Shown piece by piece: positions 1 to 5,576 of a stretch of DNA of 6,251 nucleotides. Source of the DNA: Desulfurococcales archaeon (GTDB lineage: Archaea > Thermoproteota > Thermoprotei_A > Sulfolobales > Ignisphaeraceae); NCBI GenBank assembly GCA_027066265.1, contig JAMOOB010000443.1, forward strand, positions 1 to 6,251. Reading direction: 5' to 3'. The position numbers and the translations under genes were made by a program. The number at the start of each line of letters is the position of its first letter. Position 1 is the stretch's first letter. The notes beneath the pieces were generated by a model. The model was not told the DNA's origin, did not search any database, and saw only the letters and a list, made by a program, of their open reading frames with translations.

Positions 1-262
1 TCTTAGGCATAGAATCCTCGAGAACCTTCTTGACGTCGTCTATCGATCCCTCTACGAACTCTACATCGGAATCCTCTAGGAATCCCAGAACATCGTCTAC
101 GTCTATCGCACCGGATCGTAGATTCGAGGAAAGTCTATTTACATCTAGCTCGAACTTCGCTCCAACACCTCTCTCGTAGCCTAGATACCTAGCGAACATC
201 TTAACCTTCGCAAACTCGTCCTCGTCGAGCCATCGCTTCACTACGAATACTATCCTTCTCAA
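1..262 (-). CDS. N-terminal part of an unidentified protein, cut by the left window edge
   Basis: The minus strand is open from a TAG at 304-302 to the window edge, and codon use matches the neighbouring genes. I took the TTG at 262, which gives a start reading LRRIVFVVKRWLDEDEF; the GTG at 241 (VKRWLDEDEF) is an equal alternative. About 87 residues are visible. They are strongly acidic, with no membrane segment or signal peptide. A compact N-terminal block contains ARYLGYERGVGAKFELD and is followed by a charged helix-like stretch (DVDDVLGFLEDSDVEF). I do not recognise the family. The short alpha/beta start followed by acidic helices vaguely recalls the leader domain of archaeal XPB/Rad25-type helicases, but no helicase motif lies inside the window, so that is only a guess. 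An ATG at 335 in another frame (MFSFDNPSSVL) could be the true start if a frameshift lies near 300. Confidence 0.6.
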   Translation of the reverse strand, partial: MRRIVFVVKRWLDEDEFAKVKMFARYLGYERGVGAKFELDVNRLSSNLRSGAIDVDDVLGFLEDSDVEFVEGSIDDVKKVLEDSMPK

Positions 263-379
263 AGCTTTGCAGCACCCCTCGGTACCTAGCTTCTTGAAAG
301 CCTAATACGCTGCTCGGGTTGTCGAAACTGAACATCTTTGAATCTCTACGAGAACGAGATCGGTCGCGCATCGTGGAAT

Positions 380-387
380 AGATAAAG
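380..387 (-). promoter_or_regulatory. possible A-box (CTTTATCT) upstream of the left-edge gene
   Basis: In the 127-base gap between two minus-strand genes, CTTTATCT resembles a crenarchaeal TATA element. Transcription would be expected to start near 355-360. That is just before the ATG at 335 but about 95 bases before the TTG at 262, so it does not settle the start codon. The rest of 263-389 shows nothing else I can support. Confidence 0.25.
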
Positions 388-389
388 CT

Positions 390-827
390 CTACAACGCTA
401 TGTCGAGGAACCATCCATCGACTAGAGGCTTGATCTCGTTACCTACGAGCTCTCTAGAAATGAACGGCACCACCTCGTCGAAGATCCTAGCAATCCTCTC
501 CTCGTCTACCGGCACGAGTATCCCGTACTCATCTCCTCCACCAAACACGTATCCTTCGAAAGGCTTGAGAACCTCCTCTAACTTCTGAAGAGAGATCTCG
601 CGCTCCTTTCCCGGAGGCAAGAACAGTAGTAGAGCTATGGGAATCAGCTCGTCGTTGACCATGAGGTACTCGAAGGCTAGTATCCCTAGCTTGAACACGG
701 GTTCTACGCTCAGGGTATAGTATATCAAGTTCATGCCCCACTGCCTAGCTTCCTCAACGCTTAGCCACACGATGTAGTCGCGCGCTAGATACGGTTTGAG
801 AACTTCGTAGAGCTCCTCTACCTTCAT
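390..827 (-). CDS. hypothetical protein, about 145 aa, divergent from gatC
   Basis: This is an open frame with codon use like its neighbours, ending in TAG at 392-390. The frame stays open to an ATG at 869, but the first 14 residues from there (MGCEPPRNRSWWSS) look untranslated and would overlap the gatC upstream region. I therefore chose the ATG at 827 (MKVEELYEVLKPYLARDY), which is preceded by GGTGGTC as a possible weak ribosome site. The protein is acidic and mixed alpha/beta. A hydrophobic centre (residues ~35-70, including PIALLLFLPPGKE) is too short and too charged to be a clear membrane anchor. Next come an amphipathic helix (ISLQKLEEVLKPF), a glycine turn (YVFGGGDEYGILVPV) and a helix (DEERIARIFDEVVPFIS). 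No catalytic motif is visible and I do not recognise the family. Function is unknown; the divergent position next to gatC suggests nothing firm. Confidence 0.7.
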   Translation of the reverse strand: MKVEELYEVLKPYLARDYIVWLSVEEARQWGMNLIYYTLSVEPVFKLGILAFEYLMVNDELIPIALLLFLPPGKEREISLQKLEEVLKPFEGYVFGGGDEYGILVPVDEERIARIFDEVVPFISRELVGNEIKPLVDGWFLDIAL

Positions 828-843
828 CGAAGACCACCACGAT

Positions 844-852
844 CTATTTCTA
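844..852. promoter_or_regulatory. candidate shared A-box between the divergent hypothetical gene and gatC
   Basis: CTATTTCTA on the plus strand (TAGAAATAG on the minus strand) is the only AT-rich element in the short divergent spacer. Used rightwards it predicts a start near 874, giving an 18-base leader to the gatC ATG at 892. Used leftwards it predicts a start near 822-825, only roughly fitting the ATG at 827. The match to the archaeal consensus is poor, so this rests on position more than sequence. Confidence 0.25.
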
Positions 853-891
853 GGGGGTTCGCATCCCATGGTAGGGGTGTGCTTCGCTGTG

Positions 892-1191
892 ATGAGTAGG
901 AACGTCGAGGAGCTTATAGATTACCTAGAGCGCTTGGTTCTAGTCAAGTTCAGCTCCGATGAACGTGCCAAGCTAGCTCAAGAACTTCCCAAGATCTTAG
1001 AGTTCTTCCGAGCTCTAGACCAGGTAAAGGAGTTGGAACGCTACGAACCTCTGTTCTACGTTCACGATGTTCCGGGTAGGGTTCGCGACGATGAACCGGA
1101 GGAGCCGTGGATGAAGCACGAAGACCTAGCGATGAACGCCGAACTCGTTGGGGAAGGCTACGTGAAGGCTCCTAGAACCGTCGTAGAGTGA
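892..1191 (+). CDS. gatC: Asp/Glu-tRNA amidotransferase subunit C
   Basis: GatC is the small subunit of cytoplasmic GatCAB, wrapping around the GatA-GatB interface and stabilising the complex. The 99-residue product shows the usual GatC plan. An N-terminal helix pair (VEELIDYLERLVLVKFSSDE, then LAQELPKILEFFRALDQVKEL, residues ~4-50) is followed by an extended arm with the conserved acidic patch VRDDEPEEP and a C-terminal tail near the GatA active site. Size is normal for the family. The frame is open back to an ATG at 868 (107 aa, adding MVGVCFAV), but family proteins usually begin close to the first helix. AGGGGTG at 873-879 sits 12 bases before the ATG at 892, so I prefer that start. It is the first gene of the gatC-gatA-gatB operon and its TGA touches the gatA start. 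Identity is firm from the order and the two following genes; the exact start is less certain. Confidence 0.9.
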   Translation: MSRNVEELIDYLERLVLVKFSSDERAKLAQELPKILEFFRALDQVKELERYEPLFYVHDVPGRVRDDEPEEPWMKHEDLAMNAELVGEGYVKAPRTVVE

Positions 1192-2657
1192 TGGCGATGG
1201 ACTGGATTAGGCAACCTGCGTATAGACTCGTAGAGCTGTTCCGTAGCGATCCCTCGAAGATCGTGGACTACGTTGATTCGGTGTACGATAGGATTCAACG
1301 CGTTGAACCGCTGGTGAAGGCTTTCATAACGATTCGTTCGAGGGAAGAGCTTCTCGAGGAAGCTCAACGCATTGCAAAGAACGTAGATTCGTACGTTCTT
1401 CCAGGGATACTGGTCGCCGTCAAGGATAACATCTCGACGCGTGGAATCCGAACCACGTGTGCATCTAGAATGCTCGAGAACTACGTACCTCCCTACGACG
1501 CTACCGTCATCGAGAGGTTGAAGCGTGCTGGAGCACTGATACTGGGCAAGACCAACATGGACGAGTTCGCCATGGGGTCGACGACCGAGACGAGTGCGTT
1601 CTTCCCTACGAAGAATCCGTGGGATCTATCGAGAGTTCCCGGCGGATCTTCGGGAGGTTCTGCAGCTGCGCTCGCAGCTGGTGAAGCTACGCTAGCTCTC
1701 GGATCCGATACTGGTGGCTCTATAAGGAATCCAGCTGCTTTCACCGCTACCTACGGTCTTAAACCAACGTATGGACTCGTAAGCCGCTTTGGATTGATTG
1801 CCTACGCGAGTAGTCTCGATCAGATCGGTCCCATGGCTAGGTGTGTCGAGGATCTAGCACTCCTACTACAGGTGATAGCAGGGTTCGATCCACGCGATGC
1901 AACATCGCTACCCGTAGCCGTTCCGAACTACTTAGAGGAACTGAATCGATTATGGCACGAAGAACCTAGGCTACGCATAGCAGTGCTTAGGAGTCTCGTC
2001 GAGGTTTCGGAGGAAGGCGTTAGGAAGGTATTCGAGGATGCATTGAACAAGCTGTGCTCTAGACACGAATGCGAAGACGTTGAAGTACCCTACCGAGACC
2101 AGATCGTTGCAGCGTACTACATCGTTGCGATGGCTGAAGCGAGCTCTAACCTAGCTAGGTACGACGGCGTTCGCTACGGATTGAAGACTTCGTTCGAGGG
2201 TAGGAGCTGGATCGATGTATATACCGAGGTTAGGACTAAGGGATTCGGTTACGAGGTTAGGAAGAGAATCGCGTTGGGAGCCTTCGTCCTGAGTGCGGGT
2301 TATCGAGATGCGTACTACCTCAAAGCTCTTCGCTTCCGAAGACTGCTGAAGGAGTACTTCGATGGTCTATACAAGCGTTTCGATATCGTCGTTAGCCCCA
2401 CCATGCCCATACTACCACCTAGACTAGGAGAACTGGTATCGGATCCCCTCCGGATGTACATGGCAGACATAAACACGGTTATAGCGAACCTTATTGGGTG
2501 TCCCGCTATCTCGATACCGATAGGATTCTACAACGGATTGCCGGTAGGTCTCCAAGCAATGTCTAAACCTCTCAACGAAGTTACGCTGCTATACCTAGGG
2601 AAAGAACTTCAGGAATCTCTTGGTTACGCAAACCTCGTTTCCGAGGTGATTAGATGA
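1191..2657 (+). CDS. gatA: Asp/Glu-tRNA amidotransferase subunit A (glutaminase/amidase)
   Basis: GatA hydrolyses glutamine and channels ammonia to GatB. The 488-residue protein belongs to the amidase-signature family. The catalytic triad is intact: Lys78 in GILVAVKDN, the cis-Ser Ser153 in PGGSSGGSAAALAAG, and nucleophile Ser177 in GSDTGGSIRNPAAF. The glycine/serine-rich signature is followed by TYGLKPTYGLVSRFGLIAYASSLDQIGP, where this subfamily normally has it. The C-terminal part (NLIGCPAISIPIGF, then GLPVGLQ) closes the amidase core. Length is normal. Start choice: ATG at 1191 overlaps the gatC TGA by one base (TGATG). GTG at 1188 would overlap by four and would number the triad 79/154/178, as in the well-studied bacterial enzyme; ATG at 1197 is a third option. 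The ATGA overlap with gatB implies translational coupling. No frame damage or odd composition is seen. Confidence 0.97.
   Translation: MAMDWIRQPAYRLVELFRSDPSKIVDYVDSVYDRIQRVEPLVKAFITIRSREELLEEAQRIAKNVDSYVLPGILVAVKDNISTRGIRTTCASRMLENYVPPYDATVIERLKRAGALILGKTNMDEFAMGSTTETSAFFPTKNPWDLSRVPGGSSGGSAAALAAGEATLALGSDTGGSIRNPAAFTATYGLKPTYGLVSRFGLIAYASSLDQIGPMARCVEDLALLLQVIAGFDPRDATSLPVAVPNYLEELNRLWHEEPRLRIAVLRSLVEVSEEGVRKVFEDALNKLCSRHECEDVEVPYRDQIVAAYYIVAMAEASSNLARYDGVRYGLKTSFEGRSWIDVYTEVRTKGFGYEVRKRIALGAFVLSAGYRDAYYLKALRFRRLLKEYFDGLYKRFDIVVSPTMPILPPRLGELVSDPLRMYMADINTVIANLIGCPAISIPIGFYNGLPVGLQAMSKPLNEVTLLYLGKELQESLGYANLVSEVIR
2643..2650 (+). promoter_or_regulatory. Shine-Dalgarno site of gatB
   Basis: GAGGTGAT lies inside the end of gatA, three bases before the gatB ATG at 2654. 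It is an extended match to the anti-Shine-Dalgarno sequence typical of crenarchaeal 16S rRNA (ATCACCTC). It confirms the gatB start and indicates coupled translation across the four-base gatA/gatB overlap. Confidence 0.75.
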
Positions 2658-4108
2658 AGGTTCGCATAGGTTTGGAGATCCACGTTCAGCTCACGTGTTT
2701 GAGATCAAAGCTCTTCTGCTCAACGCCCAGCAACTACTACGATAAACCTCCAAACACGTGCGTATGCCCGGTATGTCTAGGTCTACCCGGTGTCCTACCC
2801 GTTCCAAACAAGAAAGCGATTGAAGCAGCGCTGATGGTTGCGCTAGCGCTGAACTGCGAAATCGCTCCGAAGATCGTATTCGTTAGGAAGCACTACTTCT
2901 ACCCAGATCTACCCAAGAACTACCAGATCTCACAGTACGATGGACCTGGAATGATTCCTTACGCTAGGAACGGGTACCTCACCATAGTCGTGGACGGCGT
3001 TAAGAAGATCGTGAGGATTCGAAGGATCAACATCGAAGAGGATCCTGGTAGGCTTACCTACCCCACGGGATCCATGATTACGAGCCCCTACAGCATGGTC
3101 GACTACAACCGTAGCGGTGTAGCTCTTCTAGAAATCGTTACCGAACCAGATATGGAGAGTCCGAAGGAGGCTAGAGCATTCGTCGAGAAACTCATGGCGA
3201 TCCTCGAGTACCTCGGAGTAACGGATACATCCATCGAAGGAGCGTTCCGCGTAGATGCAAACGTTTCGATAGAGGGTGGTGAACGAGTCGAGATCAAGAA
3301 CATAGGTTCGATGAAAGACGTTGAGAAAGCTCTGAACTACGAAATCCTTAGACAACGCAAGGTTCTCGAAAGCGGTGGCAAGGTGCTTAGGGAGGTAAGG
3401 CACTGGGATCCACATAAGAAGGTTACGGTGCCGGTGAGAGGCAAGGAGTTTGAAGAGGATTACCGCTACTTCCCCGATCCCGATCTACCACCCATAATCG
3501 TTACGAAGGAGTGGTTGGAAGAGATACGGAGGAAGATGCCAGAGCTTCCAGATGCAAGAATCGAGAGATTCACGAAGCAGTACGGTCTCGATGAGTATCG
3601 TGCAAACATACTGGTTCTAAGTAAATGGCTAGCCGATCTCTTTGAAGAGTGCGCCAAGATGTACAGCGATTACAAGAAGCTTGCCGATTGGCTCATCACG
3701 GACTTCCTTAGATGGGTCAAAGAGCTGAACATAGATCCTAAGAAACGTAGCTGGAACCCACGATCAATAGTATCGCTTCTACAGGCAATGGATCGCGGAC
3801 TCATATCCGTTAGAATGGCTAAGGAGTTGATGCCTAAAGTCGTTGCCGAAGGCATAGACGTTGAGAAGTTCATCGAGGAACAGAAGATCTCTAAGATCAC
3901 CGATGAAAAGCTTCTGGAATCCATAGCCCTCGAAGTGTTTAGAGAGAACCCGAAAGCTGTGAAGGATGCTCTAAAGAATCCGAAAGCGATAAACTTCCTC
4001 GTTGGAGGAGTCATGAAGAAGACTAGAGGACGCGCCGATCCAGAGCTCACCGTGAAGATAGTGAAGAGGTTGCTGGAAGCAGTTGAGAAAGGCGAACTAA
4101 GTATTTAG
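2654..4108 (+). CDS. gatB: Asp/Glu-tRNA amidotransferase subunit B (tRNA-binding kinase subunit)
   Basis: GatB binds the misacylated tRNA, activates its Asp or Glu side chain with ATP, and amidates it with ammonia from GatA. The 484-residue protein begins with the family hallmark GLEIHVQL (residues 6-13). A cysteine cluster follows (Cys22, then Cys36, Cys38, Cys41 in CVCPVCLGLPGVLPV), as in zinc-containing GatB proteins. The cradle domain, to about residue 290, includes YFYPDLPKNYQISQYD, VDYNRSGVALLEIVTEPDM and VEIKNIGSMKDVEKAL, all standard blocks. A helical linker and the C-terminal YqeY-like tRNA-binding domain end with NFLVGGVMKKTRGRADPE (447-464). Length is normal for this subunit. It is GatB and not GatE: there is no inserted AspRS-like domain. 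It is the last gene of the operon, with a four-base overlap with gatA and a perfect ribosome site. A T-rich CTTTTCCT at 4121-4128 may help termination. Confidence 0.98.
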   Translation: MKVRIGLEIHVQLTCLRSKLFCSTPSNYYDKPPNTCVCPVCLGLPGVLPVPNKKAIEAALMVALALNCEIAPKIVFVRKHYFYPDLPKNYQISQYDGPGMIPYARNGYLTIVVDGVKKIVRIRRINIEEDPGRLTYPTGSMITSPYSMVDYNRSGVALLEIVTEPDMESPKEARAFVEKLMAILEYLGVTDTSIEGAFRVDANVSIEGGERVEIKNIGSMKDVEKALNYEILRQRKVLESGGKVLREVRHWDPHKKVTVPVRGKEFEEDYRYFPDPDLPPIIVTKEWLEEIRRKMPELPDARIERFTKQYGLDEYRANILVLSKWLADLFEECAKMYSDYKKLADWLITDFLRWVKELNIDPKKRSWNPRSIVSLLQAMDRGLISVRMAKELMPKVVAEGIDVEKFIEEQKISKITDEKLLESIALEVFRENPKAVKDALKNPKAINFLVGGVMKKTRGRADPELTVKIVKRLLEAVEKGELSI

Positions 4109-4261
4109 CATATCCATCGCTTTTCCTACATTGAATCTCCTTATTCATTCACTATCGCTCGGCTACATGGTGCACAACGCTCAATTCTTTGCATGGGTAT
4201 ACATCTAGCAGAATCGTGCAGCTACAGGAAGCGTCGGCTATCCGCTGATGATTCGTTGATG
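4109..4261. other. convergent spacer between gatB and the HEPN gene
   Basis: This gap lies between gatB (+) and the HEPN gene (-). It has short pyrimidine-rich runs just after gatB (CGCTTTTCCT around 4119-4128) that could act as archaeal termination signals. I find no tRNA, no complete box C/D set and no convincing small reading frame in it. Confidence 0.35.
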
Positions 4262-4681
4262 CTAGGGATCGACGCCTCTCTTCGCGATTTCTCTAAATAT
4301 CTTTTCGGCCAACATCATTACCTTACGGTACTCTCTATTCTTAAGAATCCTATCAACGATCTCTAGATCTATCGATGCGTATTCATGAACTACTACGTTC
4401 CTAAACCCTAGCACTTTCCTAAAGAAATCCAGATCCTCTCTCGTCATGATGTTCATCTCTACCAAGTATCTGGCTGCATCTACGGGTGTCGATGGTGGGT
4501 GCCCTAGAGCGCTACTTCCTCTAAGTACGAGATCTATCAATGCCTGGGACTGTATCTGTAGTGCGTGAAGGAACTTCATCTGTTCTCCCCATACAGCAAG
4601 ATCGTAACCTTTCTCGACCTCTACATCCAGCCTATGGGTGATGTCTACTATCACTTCCAGGAGCCTTCGGAGAACCCCCAC
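4262..4681 (-). CDS. hepT: HEPN-domain protein, HepT-like (DUF86) putative toxin RNase
   Basis: This is a small all-helical protein, about 139 residues from the GTG at 4681. It carries the diagnostic HEPN motif RX4HXY as RNVVVHEY: Arg94, His99, Tyr101. In HepT toxins the Arg/His pair forms an RNase site and the Tyr is the residue AMPylated by the partner. The preceding helices (GEQMKFLHALQIQSQALIDLVLRG) are typical of DUF86/HepT. The frame is open to 4753, but the extra N-terminal 24 residues would only duplicate the end of the upstream gene in another frame. GTG at 4681 has GGTGA at 4692-4688 as a well-spaced ribosome site. A GTG at 4654, overlapping the upstream TGA by four bases, is an alternative. 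It lies directly downstream of the MNT gene, overlapping it by about 31 bases, so the two are almost certainly co-transcribed and coupled. Toxicity is inferred from the family and pairing, not shown here. Confidence 0.88.
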   Translation of the reverse strand: MGVLRRLLEVIVDITHRLDVEVEKGYDLAVWGEQMKFLHALQIQSQALIDLVLRGSSALGHPPSTPVDAARYLVEMNIMTREDLDFFRKVLGFRNVVVHEYASIDLEIVDRILKNREYRKVMMLAEKIFREIAKRGVDP

Positions 4682-5085
4682 CTTCTCTTCACCGCTTCTA
4701 TCGCTACCTCGAGTAGGTTCAGCTTTCTGTAGGATATCTCGAAATCCCAGCATATCTCCAACTTCTTAACTATGTCGTCGAGACATAGCTCGTTATCCCT
4801 ACAGTAGACGAGCTTACCCTTGCCAAGGGCTTCCTCTATCACTACACATGGAGTATCGCTACGGTTAAGCACTACGAGATCTATACGATCATCCGATACC
4901 TCGAGAAAATCAGCGAGATCCCTAACGAGTGAATGGATCTGATCTATGCTAGGGTTCCGTTCGAAGAATACGGCTATGTCGATATCCTCGAAGCTGTTGC
5001 TACGAAGAGCAGAACCAAAGAGTACGGCGTAGAGCACGCCATGACGATCCCAATCGAAGTTCTTGAGCTTCGAGACGATGTCCAT
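4651..5085 (-). CDS. mntA: MNT-type minimal nucleotidyltransferase, putative MntA antitoxin
   Basis: This is a 144-residue protein of the polymerase-beta nucleotidyltransferase superfamily. The motif is FGSALRSNSFEDIDIAVFF: Gly24-Ser25, then Asp34 and Asp36 as metal ligands. The third carboxylate is Asp69 in RIDLVVLN, so all catalytic residues are present. MntA proteins are known to AMPylate the Tyr of the HEPN partner's RX4HXY motif and so neutralise it. The pairing here, with the nucleotidyltransferase first and the HEPN second on one strand, is the usual antitoxin-then-toxin order. The ATG at 5085 is chosen because it opens the conserved fold about 20 residues before the GS motif. A strong A-box at 5132-5124 predicts a start near 5102, giving a leader of about 17 bases. 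Domain identity is firm; the antitoxin role is inferred from the family and the neighbour. A stand-alone nucleotidyltransferase acting elsewhere is less likely. Confidence 0.9.
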   Translation of the reverse strand: MDIVSKLKNFDWDRHGVLYAVLFGSALRSNSFEDIDIAVFFERNPSIDQIHSLVRDLADFLEVSDDRIDLVVLNRSDTPCVVIEEALGKGKLVYCRDNELCLDDIVKKLEICWDFEISYRKLNLLEVAIEAVKRRWGFSEGSWK

Positions 5086-5123
5086 GCATCGCTACCTAGT
5101 GTCTAGGAACCGGTGCCAGAGTC

Positions 5124-5132
5124 TATAAATAC
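5124..5132 (-). promoter_or_regulatory. A-box (TATA element) of the mntA-hepT pair
   Basis: GTATTTATA on the minus strand is the best TATA element in the window. Its centre is about 43 bases upstream of the mntA ATG, placing transcription start near 5102. The same bases read TATAAATAC on the plus strand and could also fire rightwards from about 5154, but no gene begins there. Confidence 0.6.
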
Positions 5133-5231
5133 ATTGAATCGCTTAGACAACGCTTTCAACGGCCCTACATCCATGCAATCAATCGATAGCTATGGTCGCG
5201 AGTCGATGAATTGAGAATCCTCTTGCTAGCG

Positions 5232-5260
5232 ATACGCTATGGATTTAAGCCGTAGCGTAT
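5232..5260. repeat. 29-base near-palindrome centred on the sRNA 1 A-box
   Basis: The left arm ATACGCTA (5232-5239) is matched exactly by TAGCGTAT (5253-5260). Inside these, GG (5241-5242) pairs with CC (5250-5251) and TT with AA around the centre at 5246. Of 14 symmetric positions, 12 are Watson-Crick, one is G/T and one mismatches. A tandem GTATAC (5257-5262 and 5264-5269, overlapping the right arm) follows. The symmetry covers the TATA element, so an operator bound by a dimeric regulator is possible; a transcribed hairpin is not expected, since transcription should start about 12 bases downstream of it. Confidence 0.55.
5241..5249 (+). promoter_or_regulatory. A-box of box C/D sRNA 1
   Basis: GGATTTAAG lies 26 to 28 bases before the expected 5' end of the guide RNA (about 5273), the normal archaeal spacing. 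The spacing supports an independent transcription unit for the sRNA. Confidence 0.5.
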
Positions 5261-5273
5261 ACGGTATACTTCG

Positions 5274-5329
5274 AAGTGATGAGCATTCCCCTCGCTGAAA
5301 AGTGATGATCTGGAAGGGCTCGGCTGATG
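5274..5329 (+). ncRNA. box C/D guide sRNA 1
   Basis: This is a complete archaeal box C/D architecture. C box GTGATGA is at 5276-5282, a 12-base guide GCATTCCCCTCG at 5283-5294, and D' box CTGA at 5295-5298. Spacer AAA is at 5299-5301, C' box GTGATGA at 5302-5308, a 15-base guide TCTGGAAGGGCTCGG at 5309-5323, and D box CTGA at 5324-5327. Such RNAs assemble with L7Ae, Nop5 and fibrillarin and direct 2'-O-methylation of the base paired to the fifth guide base upstream of D or D'. The predicted targets are CGAGGGGAAUGC (methyl on the fifth base, G) and CCGAGCCCUUCCAGA (fifth base, G). I could not assign either to a particular rRNA or tRNA position. The ends are estimates; the core is 52 bases. 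The D-side guide is slightly long. An A-box sits at the proper distance upstream. Confidence 0.88.
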
Positions 5330-5396
5330 ATAGATCCGTACCAAGTCCTGCACAATCATCGATCGCTGTAGAGGAGGTTCCAATACTCATCGCTTT

Positions 5397-5405
5397 CGAT
5401 ATTGA
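5397..5405 (+). promoter_or_regulatory. weak A-box-like element before the hairpin interval
   Basis: CGATATTGA would place a transcript start near 5427, immediately before the two stem-loops at 5440-5508. The match is weak and listed mainly because of that spacing. Confidence 0.15.
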
Positions 5406-5439
5406 CGCTCTAGCTACGATAACACGACCGTTACCCGAG

Positions 5440-5508
5440 TCAGCAAAGTGCTGAGAGTAGGGGATGCGTAGAGATTGCTTCGGAGAACGCTACGTCGCTA
5501 CGCTTCCC
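5440..5508. repeat. two adjacent stem-loops between the two convergent sRNA genes
   Basis: Stem-loop 1 is TCAGCA (5440-5445), loop AAG, TGCTGA (5449-5454): six perfect pairs. Stem-loop 2 pairs GGGATGCGTAG (5461-5471) with CTACGCTTCCC (5498-5508): ten pairs and one T/T mismatch around a 26-base loop. That loop contains TTCG and a second copy of CGCTACG (5488-5494, repeated at 5496-5502). The DNA may encode a structured RNA on either strand, or form the 3' end of sRNA 2 on the minus strand, which points towards it. I do not recognise a known RNA family. Confidence 0.4.
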
Positions 5509-5521
5509 GACGATGGTTTGT

Positions 5522-5576
5522 TATCAGTGTCGGAGTCCCTCATCATTGATCAGCTCACGGCTGGAAGTCATCACTG
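5522..5576 (-). ncRNA. box C/D guide sRNA 2
   Basis: This is a second complete box C/D set, read on the minus strand. C box GTGATGA is at 5574-5568, a 14-base guide CTTCCAGCCGTGAG at 5567-5554, and D' box CTGA at 5553-5550. Spacer TCA is at 5549-5547, C' box ATGATGA at 5546-5540, a 12-base guide GGGACTCCGACA at 5539-5528, and D box CTGA at 5527-5524. Predicted targets are CUCACGGCUGGAAG (methyl on the fifth base, C) and UGUCGGAGUCCC (fifth base, G). I could not place them on a specific rRNA or tRNA position. It faces sRNA 1, with about 190 bases between them. A possible A-box (GATAATATTGA, 5620-5610) predicts a start near 5590, implying a short 5' leader that would be trimmed. The gene lies across a stop-containing reading frame that continues the pseudogene upstream of it. 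Confidence 0.87.

Noticed and set aside
853..868. GGGGGTTCGCATCCCA looks like a tRNA T-arm
   Set aside because: The stem has only three good pairs, and there is no acceptor, D-arm or anticodon arm in the flanks on either strand.
828..869. Extended N-terminus of the 390-827 gene starting at the ATG at 869
   Set aside because: The added residues (MGCEPPRNRSWWSS) look untranslated and would overlap the gatC upstream region; the ATG at 827 is preceded by a possible ribosome site.
888..895. GTGATGA at the gatC start as a C box
   Set aside because: No CTGA follows at guide distance; the match comes from the GTG-ATG start region.
3670..4050. Minus-strand open frame of 126 codons opposite gatB
   Set aside because: It is a shadow of gatB: Ser/Phe-rich, with no start signal, and gatB is unmistakable on the other strand.
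4244..4251. CTGATGA in the gatB/HEPN spacer as a box C or D element
   Set aside because: There is no second C-like box upstream and no D box downstream at guide distance, so no complete C/D set.
4682..4753. Long version of the HEPN gene starting at 4753
   Set aside because: It would overlap the nucleotidyltransferase gene by 103 bases, and its first 24 residues are an out-of-frame reading of that gene.
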